This document shows positions 35,065 to 43,265 of a stretch of DNA of 64,000 nt, piece after piece. Within the stretch, counting starts at the first letter, position 1; the number at the start of each line of letters is the position of its first letter. The position numbers and the translations under genes were made by a program. The DNA comes from JADCRZ01 sp037718865 (GTDB lineage: Bacteria; Bacteroidota; Bacteroidia; Chitinophagales; Chitinophagaceae), in assembly GCA_037718865.1 (NCBI GenBank), contig JBBJMP010000023.1, positions 24,466-88,465 on the forward strand, read 5' to 3'. A model generated the notes under the pieces. That model did not search any database. It worked only from the letters and a program-made list of their open reading frames with translations, and had not been told where the DNA came from.

Positions 35065-35285
35065 CAGATCGTCTTTTTGCAATCGCGGCAAGAAAAGCTT
35101 CCTTGCGTCGTTTTGAAACATCTATAGTGGTACCGTCAGACATAATAACATAACCACCTTCTCCCCTGACATATTTTTTTATTTTGTTTAAGTTCACCAG
35201 GTAGGAATGATGAACCCTGAAAAAATGGTACATCTCCAACAGCAAGTCGTATTCTTTCAGGTTAGTGGCCAGTTCACGTTTGTTA
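35065..35285 (-). pseudogene. Truncated LytTR DNA-binding domain (response regulator remnant)
   Basis: The reverse strand encodes the second half of a LytTR domain: TNLKEYDLLLEMYHFFRVHH, SYLVNLNKIKKYVRGEGGYV and IMSDGTTIDVSKRRKEAFL. The receiver domain and first LytTR strands are missing. Upstream of about 35285 the sequence becomes a different gene fragment on the other strand, so this is a broken end. The frame stays open to 34844 only because the original stop is gone or unselected. Confidence 0.6.
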
Positions 35286-35288
35286 ATA

Positions 35289-35524
35289 TGACTGCCGATT
35301 CTTTCTCCAAGAAGTATGGTGAGATGTGGAATGCCCAATACAAATTGGCAGCATTTGATGCCGTCCGTGTTGGCAACGAGATCAGGTACTCCGGTGTCTG
35401 GGATCCTAACGCCAATGCACAATATATTGTCTGGGGACATACCCGGGAACAGGTTCGTCAAGCCTACGATGAAATGTGGCAGCTGAACATGACACTGGGA
35501 TGGATGAATACGGTGTTCTTTTAA
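35289..35524 (+). pseudogene. Fragment of a secreted tandem-repeat (polyglycine-hydrolase-type) protein
   Basis: The plus strand reads FSKKYGEMWNAQYKLAAFDA, VRVGNEIRYSGVWDP, and then VWGHTREQVRQAYDEMWQLN. This repeats the pattern of a 'bacterial tandem repeat' domain (vGneirYsavWd followed by WGhTreqfqqaydem). The 5' part of the ORF is shadow of the LytTR remnant. No signal peptide or full repeat array remains, so it is a truncated 3' end. The segment 35525-35769 holds no further gene. Confidence 0.5.
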
Positions 35525-35769
35525 CCTAACCTTGTTGAAAATTCCACGCCGTCGCAGGTAAGCTGTGCATTGAGACAAAAGGGCTTGAGGTGTAAATACG
35601 CAACATGCGTAGAGAGCACTTCAGGCTCTTTTTGCATTGCCGGTATGGTCGGATACTGCCAGGCGTGTCCCCATGCATTACCATGTAATAGTCACCGCTA
35701 TGTAATTAAATTCTTCTCATCAAAAATTATTAAAATACTCTACCTTTCAAGCAACTGAAGAAGTAATAC

Positions 35770-37950
35770 ATGAAGTATATCATTTTACTGCTGGTGATCC
35801 CCGTACAACTCCTGGCACAAAAAACGACTCCGACAGAAATAAACCGCTGGCAGCAACAGGCTAAACAAGTGACCATCATCCGGGACAATTGGGGTATACC
35901 GCACATCTATGGTAAAACGGATGCAGATGCCGTTTTCGGTTTGCTGTACGCACAGTGTGAAGATGATTTTAAGCGGGTAGAGATGAATTATGTGGAGAAA
36001 CTGGGCAGAATGGCGGAAATAAAAGGCGAAGCGGAAATGTACAACGACCTGCTTATTAAATTGCTGATCGACACGTCCGAGGCGATAGCAGATTTCAACA
36101 ATGCCGAACCCTGGCTAAAAAAATTGCTTAACGCCTATGCCGACGGCATCAACTATTATCTGTTTAAAAACCCGCAGGTAAAGCCGGCTCTGCTGCAACG
36201 GTTCAAGCCATGGTATCCGCTGCTTTGGACCGACGGAAGTATTGGAGCCATTAGTACGGCTGACATTACTACTTCAGAAATCAAGAACTTTTATTTAGTC
36301 GGTGCGGCCTCATTGTCGGTGGTGCAGCCCGATCCTGACCACCAAACCGGATCCAACGGTTTTGCCATTGCGCCTTCAAAAACAGCTTCTCGTAATGCCA
36401 TCTTGTATATCAATCCGCATGTAACGTTTTATTTCCGGCCGGAGGTGCAGGTGGTCAGCGAAGAAGGACTACATGCATACGGCGCCGTAACCTGGGGACA
36501 GTTTTTTGTATACCAGGGTTTTAATGAATATTGCGGGTGGATGCACACGTCAAGTAATGTAGATGTGGCCGACCTGTATGAAGAAAAGATCGTCAGGAAA
36601 AACGGCCATTTTTTTTATGAATACAACAAGGCGCTGAAGCCGGTGCGCAGGAAGAAGATAGTCATACGCTATCGCGACGGTGAAGCTTTGCAGGCTAAAA
36701 CTATTACTGCGTTGTATACGCATCACGGACCGGTAATGGCCCAGCGGGGCGGGAAATGGCTCAGCCTTAAATCTTTTAACCGATCTGTTATCAGTTTGAA
36801 ACAAAGCTGGCTCCGCACGAAAGCAACAGGATTGGAAGACTACAGAAAAGTAATGGAGTTGAAAGGCAATACGTCAAACAATACAGTCTTCGCTGATGCC
36901 AAAGGAAATATTGCCTACTGGCATGGTAATTATATTCCGGTCAGGGATCCTAAGCTGGTATGGTCGAAGCCGGTAGACGGAACAACCGCTGCAACTGAAT
37001 GGAAGGGATTGCATAAAACTGATGAAACGGTACACTTGTACAATCCTCCTAATGGCTGGATACAAAACTGCAACTCTACGCCGTTTACTGCTGCAGGAAG
37101 TAATAGTCCTAAGAAAGCGGACTATCCACCTTATATGGCCCCGGATGGTGAAAATTTTCGCGGGATCAATGCTGTTCGGGTATTAAGCAGGGATTCAGGT
37201 TATACGATCGATAAAATCATTGCTGCGGGTTATGATGGTTATCTGGCTGCCTTCCGGATCCTGGTACCTGCTGTTGTCGCCGCATTTGAAAAAGCCGATC
37301 AACAGGGAGACACCGCTTATGCTTCATTAAAAGATGCTGTCTCTGTGCTACAACAATGGAATTATTATTCAGGTGAGGCTTCGGTAGCTACTACTCTGGC
37401 AGTGGAGTGGGCGCAGAAATTAAGTCCTGCGATACAACGTGTTTATGTTGATGAGGGGGAAGCCGACCAGGTGCAGCAGATGACGGAGTTCGCTGCCAGG
37501 GCAACTCCGCAACAATTGCTTCAACCACTTCGTGAGGTGATTGTTGAGTTGACCAGCAAGTTTGGCAAATGGCAGATGCCGTGGGGGGAAGTCAATCGTT
37601 TTCAGCGCCGCACCGGGGCGTTTCAGGAAAAGTATGATGACAGCCAACCGAGTTTGCCGGTTGGTTTTGCTTCTGCTTTGTGGGGTATGCTGCCATCTTA
37701 CAATAGCCGCTATTACCCCGGCACTACAAAACGATATGGCGTAAGCGGCAACAGCTTTATTTGTGCTGTCGAATTTGGCAAACGGGTAAAAGCGAAATCA
37801 TTGTTGGCCGGCGGACAAAGCGGAAGTCCATCGTCTCCTCATTTTGCAGACCAGGCTCAGATGTATACGAAGGGACAATTCAAGGATGTATTGTTTTATA
37901 AAGAGGAGGTTTTGAAAGCGGCGGTAAGGAGTTACCATCCTGGAGAGTAA
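35770..37950 (+). CDS. Penicillin acylase family protein, secreted (acyl-homoserine-lactone acylase-like)
   Basis: Signal peptide MKYIILLLVIPVQLLAQ and a 726-residue Ntn hydrolase. The alpha-chain N-terminus reads VTIIRDNWGIPHIYGKTDAD. The autocatalytic site is TGSNGFAIAP, with nucleophile Ser195 after Gly194. YINPHVTFYFRPEVQ follows in the beta chain. The spacing is that of aculeacin/AHL acylase-type members, shorter in the alpha part than the paralogue at 3944. It could cleave acyl-amide signals or peptides in the periplasm. A DUF6265 gene starts 19 bp after the stop, so the two are probably co-transcribed. Confidence 0.9.
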   Translation: MKYIILLLVIPVQLLAQKTTPTEINRWQQQAKQVTIIRDNWGIPHIYGKTDADAVFGLLYAQCEDDFKRVEMNYVEKLGRMAEIKGEAEMYNDLLIKLLIDTSEAIADFNNAEPWLKKLLNAYADGINYYLFKNPQVKPALLQRFKPWYPLLWTDGSIGAISTADITTSEIKNFYLVGAASLSVVQPDPDHQTGSNGFAIAPSKTASRNAILYINPHVTFYFRPEVQVVSEEGLHAYGAVTWGQFFVYQGFNEYCGWMHTSSNVDVADLYEEKIVRKNGHFFYEYNKALKPVRRKKIVIRYRDGEALQAKTITALYTHHGPVMAQRGGKWLSLKSFNRSVISLKQSWLRTKATGLEDYRKVMELKGNTSNNTVFADAKGNIAYWHGNYIPVRDPKLVWSKPVDGTTAATEWKGLHKTDETVHLYNPPNGWIQNCNSTPFTAAGSNSPKKADYPPYMAPDGENFRGINAVRVLSRDSGYTIDKIIAAGYDGYLAAFRILVPAVVAAFEKADQQGDTAYASLKDAVSVLQQWNYYSGEASVATTLAVEWAQKLSPAIQRVYVDEGEADQVQQMTEFAARATPQQLLQPLREVIVELTSKFGKWQMPWGEVNRFQRRTGAFQEKYDDSQPSLPVGFASALWGMLPSYNSRYYPGTTKRYGVSGNSFICAVEFGKRVKAKSLLAGGQSGSPSSPHFADQAQMYTKGQFKDVLFYKEEVLKAAVRSYHPGE

Positions 37951-37969
37951 TTCATTTAATATTTAATTT

Positions 37970-38467
37970 ATGATAAAAGTTTTTACAGGTTTGTGTTTGT
38001 TGGTTTTAGTTATATCCCTGCAAGTGTTTGCGCAAACGACGAAGCCAGGCTCGGTGTCCGACATTAAATTTATTGAAGGGCACTGGAAGGCAAATGCTGA
38101 TGGAAGAACAGTAGAAGGAGTGTGGCTGGCACCGGAAGGAAATAACATTTTGGGCTTTATGCGCATGATGACAGGTGGCAAGGCCAGCCTGTATGAGATA
38201 CTGGCTTATGAACAAAGCGACCAGGGACTGGTATCGCTGGTAAAACACTTCAGGCCGGGATTGCTTGGGGTGGAAGAGAAGGACCGCCAGGACCGGTATA
38301 ATTTTCTGGAGGCTGGCACTGGCAGGGCCGTTTTTGAAAAGCAGGGTGAAGCGTTGCGTATTTTGTATGAAAAAAGATCCGCCGATCAATTTGTGATTGC
38401 CAGGGGAAACCTGCAGGAGGGCAAGTGGGTGTTCAAGGATCTTTTTGTTTTCGACAGGGTGAAGTAG
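37970..38467 (+). CDS. DUF6265 secreted protein
   Basis: The 165-residue protein has a signal peptide (MIKVFTGLCLLVLVISLQVF then AQ) and the DUF6265 core: FIEGHWKANADGRTVEGVWL, LGFMRMMTGGKASLYEILAY and SLVKHFRPGL. The family is a small lipocalin-like beta fold of unknown role. It is 19 bp downstream of the acylase gene. The gap 38468-38832 after it shows no gene, and the GC-rich inverted stretches there are not clear terminators. Confidence 0.87.
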   Translation: MIKVFTGLCLLVLVISLQVFAQTTKPGSVSDIKFIEGHWKANADGRTVEGVWLAPEGNNILGFMRMMTGGKASLYEILAYEQSDQGLVSLVKHFRPGLLGVEEKDRQDRYNFLEAGTGRAVFEKQGEALRILYEKRSADQFVIARGNLQEGKWVFKDLFVFDRVK

Positions 38468-38832
38468 GATTTTCTTCGAGTAAAGGTATTCTACGCTGAA
38501 GCAGCTTAAGGCAGTATAACATGAATAGCGCTTCTCATTATTTTGTCATCACGAATGAGCCCATCGGGCATAACACTTTTGTGCACAGCATTTAAGAAAC
38601 AGCCTTATAAATTTTGACAACCCGCTCTGAAAGGATTTCTCCGGTCGCATATGCCTCAGGCTGAAGAACCGGCAACGGCGACCTGCGAAATGACAGGAAA
38701 ATGATTACTATCGACACTAATAACCCCGGGCAAACACAACAGCCCTGCTCCCGCAAGCGCAGGAGTGGGAACTCCTCCTCTTCCCGTTCATTTATTTTTT
38801 GGTGAATATGAAGGAGAATGTACATTTGCCGC

Positions 38833-38917
38833 GGAGAGATGGCAGAGCGGTCTAATGCGGCGGTCTTGAAAACCGTTGACTGTTACAGGTCCGGGGGTTC
38901 GAATCCCTCTCTCTCCG
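38833..38917 (+). tRNA. tRNA-Ser (anticodon TGA)
   Basis: The cloverleaf is complete: acceptor GGAGAGA (38833) pairing with TCTCTCC, a D arm, an anticodon loop CTTGAAA with anticodon TGA, the long variable arm typical of serine tRNAs, and a T arm with GGTTCGAATCC. CCA is not encoded. Its last bases recur at 58364-58378, indicating use as an integration site. Confidence 0.95.
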
Positions 38918-38918
38918 C
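38904..38918. other. Putative attachment site (left): tRNA-Ser 3' end
   Basis: TCCCTCTCTCTCCGC is the T-arm/acceptor 3' end of the tRNA plus one base. The identical 15 bp at 58364-58378 would be the other end of an island. Confidence 0.55.
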
Positions 38919-39069
38919 AACGCATATCCATAATAAGTTGTAAAACAAGTAAATGTGAATACATTTTAATATAGGGGAGCAAAAAAGGGAGCGGTATTCA
39001 TAATTTTTTCTGATGAATTTTACATGTATTTTTGCCTCTTAGCCTTAAGGCTATCATTTAACAATATTC

Positions 39070-39097
39070 GGGCAGTGTTTCTACACTGCCCTTTTTT
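39070..39097 (+). terminator. Perfect rho-independent terminator
   Basis: GGGCAGTGT and ACACTGCCC (9-bp stem, TTCT loop) followed by six T. It is 150 bp after the tRNA. The intervening sequence 38919-39069 has a palindrome AGCCTTAAGGCT and purine-rich GGGGAGCAAAAAAGGGAGC, but no gene. Confidence 0.75.
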
Positions 39098-39162
39098 GTA
39101 TATGTCTGGTCCTGAAATAGCTTGGAATTAAAAGCAATCACGCGCGGGAACTTACTTACTTA

Positions 39163-40761
39163 CTTAAGTTTCGCAGTTAAATTACGTTAGAATTTGTTTA
39201 TGTTTTGGAGATATTAATTCCAATATTCCATTTAATTTACCGGAGTTGATAATCTTGTTGATGCATATATCAATATCTTCCACAAATACATCTAACGTTT
39301 CGATAATGATTTTCATAATAACTATTAATAGTTCCCATAACCTTATATGCAGCCTTTGTTCCATCATTTCTTCACCGGTAGCTCTGAATAATTCTCCTCT
39401 GGTTTCATAGTCATCGAAGCGTTTTCTTAAGGTAAGCAGGATATATTGAATCATGGTAATGGTAGTGTCTGCTATCTGCGCTTCCAGGCTTTTAGATTGG
39501 CATCCTCCCAGATTCAGGTATTGCTTGCTTTCTTTAAAGAACACCTCGATAGTCCACCGTACCTGATATTGCTCCATTACTTTACTATAAGAAAGAGCAG
39601 TATCGGTTGATAAAATCAAATGCCATTTACCTTTTTGACCAAACCGGCTAAAAAATAATCTGACCGGGTATTCTTTGTACATGACATCCACTATCAAATA
39701 ACTTGCTCTAAGCTTACTGCAACGTTTGATACCTGTATTGCGTTTGACCCTGGTTAACAATTCGGTGGCACTATAATACTTTCCTTTGTACAAGTATTTA
39801 GCTTTGCCCATTTTCATCATTCCGATCAGGTGCACGTTTTGTTTGCTATAACTCCTTACGCATTCGATCATCCGTTCTGAAGTAAACCAACTGTCCATCA
39901 GCACATAATCTACTTTTAACAATCGAAGCGCCCTTTTAATCATCTCTATCCCAACCTCGGTTTTACTCCTGTCTACCTCCCTGGCTCTTTTATTACTTTC
40001 ACTGTCTTCAAGGCGACATCCTTTATATTGCCGCTTTAATTGCTTTTTAGTCAATCCATAAGGCTTTTGTTCATTTTTGCCTTTTTCCCGGTGCAATGAA
40101 AAATCCAGCGGCAGATTACTTTTTCCATCATAATAACACAACAGCAATAAACGAAGCCCTAACTGATAGCTATGGTTCACATGATCCCAAAGCTTGCCTG
40201 TAAATTCTATAGCCCTCCCTGATTTATGCAACAAGGAATCATCTATGATCAAACAACGTTTGGCTTGTGTTTCAGCCTCCCCCTTCTTTTCAATAATGAC
40301 CACGAATCGTTTTACAAAACTCATCAGCAACCTACGCCATGGAATGGTTTGCATGTTCTTAAATCTGTAATACACATCCTTGTCAGCACCGGACAAATCT
40401 TTGCTACGCGATTTAAATAGCGCATGTATACTGGCATGTTTAAGAAAAGGCAAAATGATCAACACCGGAAATACATCAATAATATGATAGCCTCTTTTCT
40501 TCAATGGCTTTAATACACCATACACCCTTTTAAATTCAAAGAACGAAAGTAGATTAACGAGGTAATCCACCATTTTTGTTGAATTGGAAAAATATTTTTT
40601 TAACTCTTCTACCGATTGAATATCTTTGGATTGCAGCATGACCTTGTACAAGTTTAGTACCTTTAAGTTACTGAATTTCAGTAGCTTACACAAGAATTCA
40701 TGCTGCTTTTTTTATTTATTTTTCTTTTCTTTCCATCTAAATTTTATCTGCGAAACTTGAG
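39163..40761 (-). mobile_element. IS4-family insertion sequence with 11-bp target duplication
   Basis: Terminal inverted repeats CTTAAGTTTCGCAG (left) and CTGCGAAACTTGAG (right) differ at one position. The 11-bp direct repeat TTACTTACTTA lies at 39152-39162 and 40762-40772, which matches IS4-family target duplication lengths. The element is 1599 bp and carries one intact transposase on the minus strand. Confidence 0.85.
39182..40693 (-). CDS. IS4 family transposase
   Basis: The 503-residue (or 485 from the Met of MLQSKD) protein has DDE residues in CLIIDDSLLHKSG and DYVLMDSWFTSE, and the IS4 signature Y-x2-R-x3-E-x6-K, YQVRWTIEVFFKESK, close to the C-terminus. All catalytic residues seem present, and the ORF is uninterrupted. 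The IS sits between the tRNA-Ser and the HEPN-like gene, so it may have removed or displaced part of the left end of the island. Confidence 0.9.
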   Translation of the reverse strand: MCKLLKFSNLKVLNLYKVMLQSKDIQSVEELKKYFSNSTKMVDYLVNLLSFFEFKRVYGVLKPLKKRGYHIIDVFPVLIILPFLKHASIHALFKSRSKDLSGADKDVYYRFKNMQTIPWRRLLMSFVKRFVVIIEKKGEAETQAKRCLIIDDSLLHKSGRAIEFTGKLWDHVNHSYQLGLRLLLLCYYDGKSNLPLDFSLHREKGKNEQKPYGLTKKQLKRQYKGCRLEDSESNKRAREVDRSKTEVGIEMIKRALRLLKVDYVLMDSWFTSERMIECVRSYSKQNVHLIGMMKMGKAKYLYKGKYYSATELLTRVKRNTGIKRCSKLRASYLIVDVMYKEYPVRLFFSRFGQKGKWHLILSTDTALSYSKVMEQYQVRWTIEVFFKESKQYLNLGGCQSKSLEAQIADTTITMIQYILLTLRKRFDDYETRGELFRATGEEMMEQRLHIRLWELLIVIMKIIIETLDVFVEDIDICINKIINSGKLNGILELISPKHKQILT

Positions 40762-40786
40762 TTACTTACTTATAATTCATAAAGTT

Positions 40787-41524
40787 ATGATAGACAAAGA
40801 CCTTTTGTTAAAACGGCTTTCAATCATCAAATTGCTCTATAAAATTGGCCTCGAGCAGTCCAAGCAATCTGAATCAATATCCTTCTTCTCAATTTTATCT
40901 TTTCATGACAGCATCGAAATGTTTTTAAAATTACGTGCTGAACATAAAGAAATAAAATCAGAGAAATTTTCCTTCATGGACTATTGGGATTCTATACCCG
41001 AACTTACTATGAAAGAAAGTATGAAAAATTTAAATGCAAGACGAGTTAATTTAAAGCACAAGGGACTTATACCAGCAAAGATCGAAGTAGAAACATCCCG
41101 AGTAGACACTGGAGCATTTTTTGAACAAAACACAAAATCAACGTTCGATATAGACTTTTCCGAAATATCCTTACTTGAATTAATCAAATTTCCGGAAACT
41201 AAAAAGCTGCTTATTTTATCCCAAGAATTTTTGGACCAAGAAGAATTCGAAAAATCGGTGGAAAAAGTAACTAAAGGTTTTAACGAACTTTTAATTGAGT
41301 TTAAAGAAAATAAGAAAAAGAAGGGTCACAAAACAGACTTTGATTTTATTGAAACAATATCGTTCAATAAGTACAATTCCAATAATGAACCCAATAAGGG
41401 AACAGATAAACGAGTTGAAGAGGTAGTGGATGAGCACGTGCATTTTTATCGTTCTTGTTTTGATGCAATACTCCGGCAATATGGATATCATAGGCGGAGC
41501 AAAGCCTTAGGATGTCAGTACTAG
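40787..41524 (+). pseudogene. HEPN-like protein, 3' end truncated by a rearrangement
   Basis: The ATG at 40787 (rather than the upstream in-frame start at 40700, inside the IS4 end) begins MIDKDLLLKRLSIIKLLYKI, a helical protein with LNARRVNLKHKG. There the R-x4-H spacing matches the HEPN nuclease motif. HEPN proteins often act as RNases in toxin or defence systems. The IS4 ends 25 bp upstream and separates the gene from any native promoter. The end is also abnormal: from about 41430 the sequence is the 3' part of a RepA-type gene on the other strand, so the last residues are not original. The family assignment rests on one motif and helical composition. Confidence 0.5.
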
Positions 41525-42173
41525 TTAAATGCCCTTCAGCAGGATCCATAAAATCATTAAGCAGATCAACCAGCCCGTCTATTATCACCAGCCTAACGCC
41601 AGGGGTACCTTGTATTCCAGCTTCGATGATTTTTTTTCTTTCCCCTGGGGTAAATTCACGCAAATCACAGTAAATGAGCTTTGAGGTGGTTTCAACACCG
41701 GCCAACCTTAAAATGAGCTTCATTGTTCTTGCTGCATAACTCTCCCCTTGTTCATTGTCAAAAATTAATGCCGTTCCTTCGGTGCAACCAACAAGAAACT
41801 TGACGCCGGCAATGGAAATTATCCCGCATATAAATGCCGCCGCCACGATGGCCAATGCAATTGTTTTCTTAGATTTTTGCTTTCCCTGCCATAGGCTGAA
41901 TGATTTGAGAGTCAAAAAAGGTATCGTCTCTCCGTTTTGGAAAATACTAACAACTGGGACTGGTAAAGGGTAATCTTTAGTCTGATCAATGATACAAGAC
42001 AAAAATTTGTCATGGTAACTCTTGCCTTTTGTATAGGTTTCAATATCAGAACGATCCGACTTGCCATTCTCTCCGGCAGCGGAACCAGACAGAGGCTTAA
42101 CAACGGCGCTTACTCCATTTGGTTCAAATGCCTCATTCAGATGAGCATCGATATGATTTGCCGTTGGAATCAT
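41364..42173 (-). pseudogene. RepA-like AAA/RecA-fold ATPase, C-terminus truncated
   Basis: The protein contains the Walker-A-like loop LWQGKQKSKKTIAL, a hydrophobic strand LVIIDGLVDLLNDF (Walker B), and AGVLHQNKNDKNARAH, typical of the RepA/RegA-type helicases of Bacteroidota mobile elements. After NARAH (about 41430) the family sequence stops abruptly and the remaining 20 residues are shadow of the HEPN-like gene. The start overlaps the upstream HTH gene by 4 bp (42170-42173), so it was the third gene of an operon. Such proteins load at plasmid or element origins; this copy is probably inactive. Confidence 0.7.
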
Positions 42174-42448
42174 TTTGTTGTTAATTTGTTACTAACTAAA
42201 GCTTGTACAACCGCATTCCAGTCATAGCGAATTGAGCTACCGATTTGTAAGAATGGAATCTTCCCCCGCTTTTGATGCCGTATGACCGTAGGCTCAGTTA
42301 TTCCAAGGCGCTTACAAAGAGTCTCTCTGTCGATAATTTCATTTACTCGGTCCTGGGGTGTATTAGTATTGCTTGTAGAGGAAATAACAAGTAAATTTTT
42401 AATTTCATCCAACTTATGGGAGAGTTCTTCAAATGGATTATAAGTCAT
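42170..42448 (-). CDS. Helix-turn-helix (excisionase/MerR-type) DNA-binding protein
   Basis: The 92-residue protein has a C-terminal winged-HTH: IDRETLCKRLGITEPTVIRH followed by KRGKIPFLQIGSSIRYDWNA, the pattern of excisionase-like proteins encoded next to RepA in Bacteroidota integrative elements. It overlaps both neighbours by 4 bp, so it is the middle gene of a tightly coupled operon that regulates or excises the element. Confidence 0.85.
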   Translation of the reverse strand: MTYNPFEELSHKLDEIKNLLVISSTSNTNTPQDRVNEIIDRETLCKRLGITEPTVIRHQKRGKIPFLQIGSSIRYDWNAVVQALVSNKLTTK

Positions 42449-42711
42449 TTTACCTCCTCCTTTTTAAGCCCAATGAAGGCATTAAGCGAAGATTTCGGGT
42501 ATAATAACTTTTTCCCGGCTCTAACTGCTTTGAGATGGCCGGCTTTACGTTGTTGCCATAGAAAAACAGAACTACACTTAATATATTCTGCAGCCTGTTG
42601 ATCTGTTAGAAGTTCATCTTTATCGACGGAGCTTTTACTGTCAATAGCTGTTTTCACCGCTTCATTGACAAGCTTTGTAAATTCTGCACGAGACATCGTC
42701 GTTTGCACCAT
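42445..42711 (-). CDS. Helix-turn-helix (excisionase-like) DNA-binding protein
   Basis: The 88-residue protein resembles its neighbour: an N-terminal helical part and LLTDQQAAEYIKCSSVFLWQ / RKAGHLKAVRAGKKLLYPKS, a Xis-type winged helix. It is the first gene of the leftward operon (HTH, HTH, RepA) and overlaps the next start by 4 bp. Two successive Xis-like proteins are usual in these mobile elements. Confidence 0.85.
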   Translation of the reverse strand: MVQTTMSRAEFTKLVNEAVKTAIDSKSSVDKDELLTDQQAAEYIKCSSVFLWQQRKAGHLKAVRAGKKLLYPKSSLNAFIGLKKEEVK

Positions 42712-42818
42712 AAAAACTTTTGTTTAAAATTTCTTAGTGCAAAGATGCTAATGGAGCTTAATGATAATTAAGAATACCCGGTATAAAAAATCCGCATACC
42801 GGGTACGAAAATTGATAT

Positions 42819-42974
42819 CTATTTTAATTTTGCTAATTCTGATATAGCAATTTCTTGAGCACTGGGGAATAGCTCAAGCAAAGTAATTACATTTTGAATC
42901 TCTTTTGCTGTTGGGGGCCTATATTGGTATGATTTTCTTTTCCTGGTTGCAGGTAAGAGATAGAAATGCCTCAT
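42819..42974 (-). CDS. Small ORF of unknown function (51 aa), perhaps a remnant
   Basis: The reverse strand reads MRHFYLLPATRKRKSYQYRP then PTAKEIQNVITLLELF and ends ISELAKLK. The frame is open a further 14 codons upstream (VIQPARFKRVKKD) without a start codon, so it may be the 3' end of a longer lost gene. No family is recognised. The rest of the 42712-43265 gap holds no supported gene. Confidence 0.35.
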   Translation of the reverse strand: MRHFYLLPATRKRKSYQYRPPTAKEIQNVITLLELFPSAQEIAISELAKLK

Positions 42975-43265
42975 ATCTTTTTTAACACGTTTGAAGCGGG
43001 CAGGCTGAATTACCTAAAAGAAATTTGTGTACGTTGAAGAGCGATTCAGTTACGAGGCCTGGTATTCTCCTGGATTTTGGTAAAGAACTATAGGGAGGAT
43101 TGCAAGTTATTGCATCGATGACTGCAAGCACGACCCTGTAAAGGTACGTATCCGTTTTCCTGAAAGTGTTTACTAAGTGCTCTACATTGGAGAATGATCG
43201 AAACCTACACTAGGATGAGTTATTCTTTCTGGGGTTAGGAAAGGGAAATTTTATACCTCTACAGA

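Noticed and set aside
34844..35578. 244-aa minus-strand ORF as one complete LytTR gene
   Set aside because: Only the middle is LytTR; the N-terminal part is the complement of the tandem-repeat fragment and the C-terminal part overlaps the acetyltransferase gene.
39152..39162. TTACTTACTTA repeats as a microsatellite or CRISPR-like array
   Set aside because: They are explained by the 11-bp target duplication of the IS4 element; no spacer-repeat array exists in the window.
43000..43265. Short open frames as a further gene remnant
   Set aside because: Frames are short, broken by stops and show no recognisable motif.
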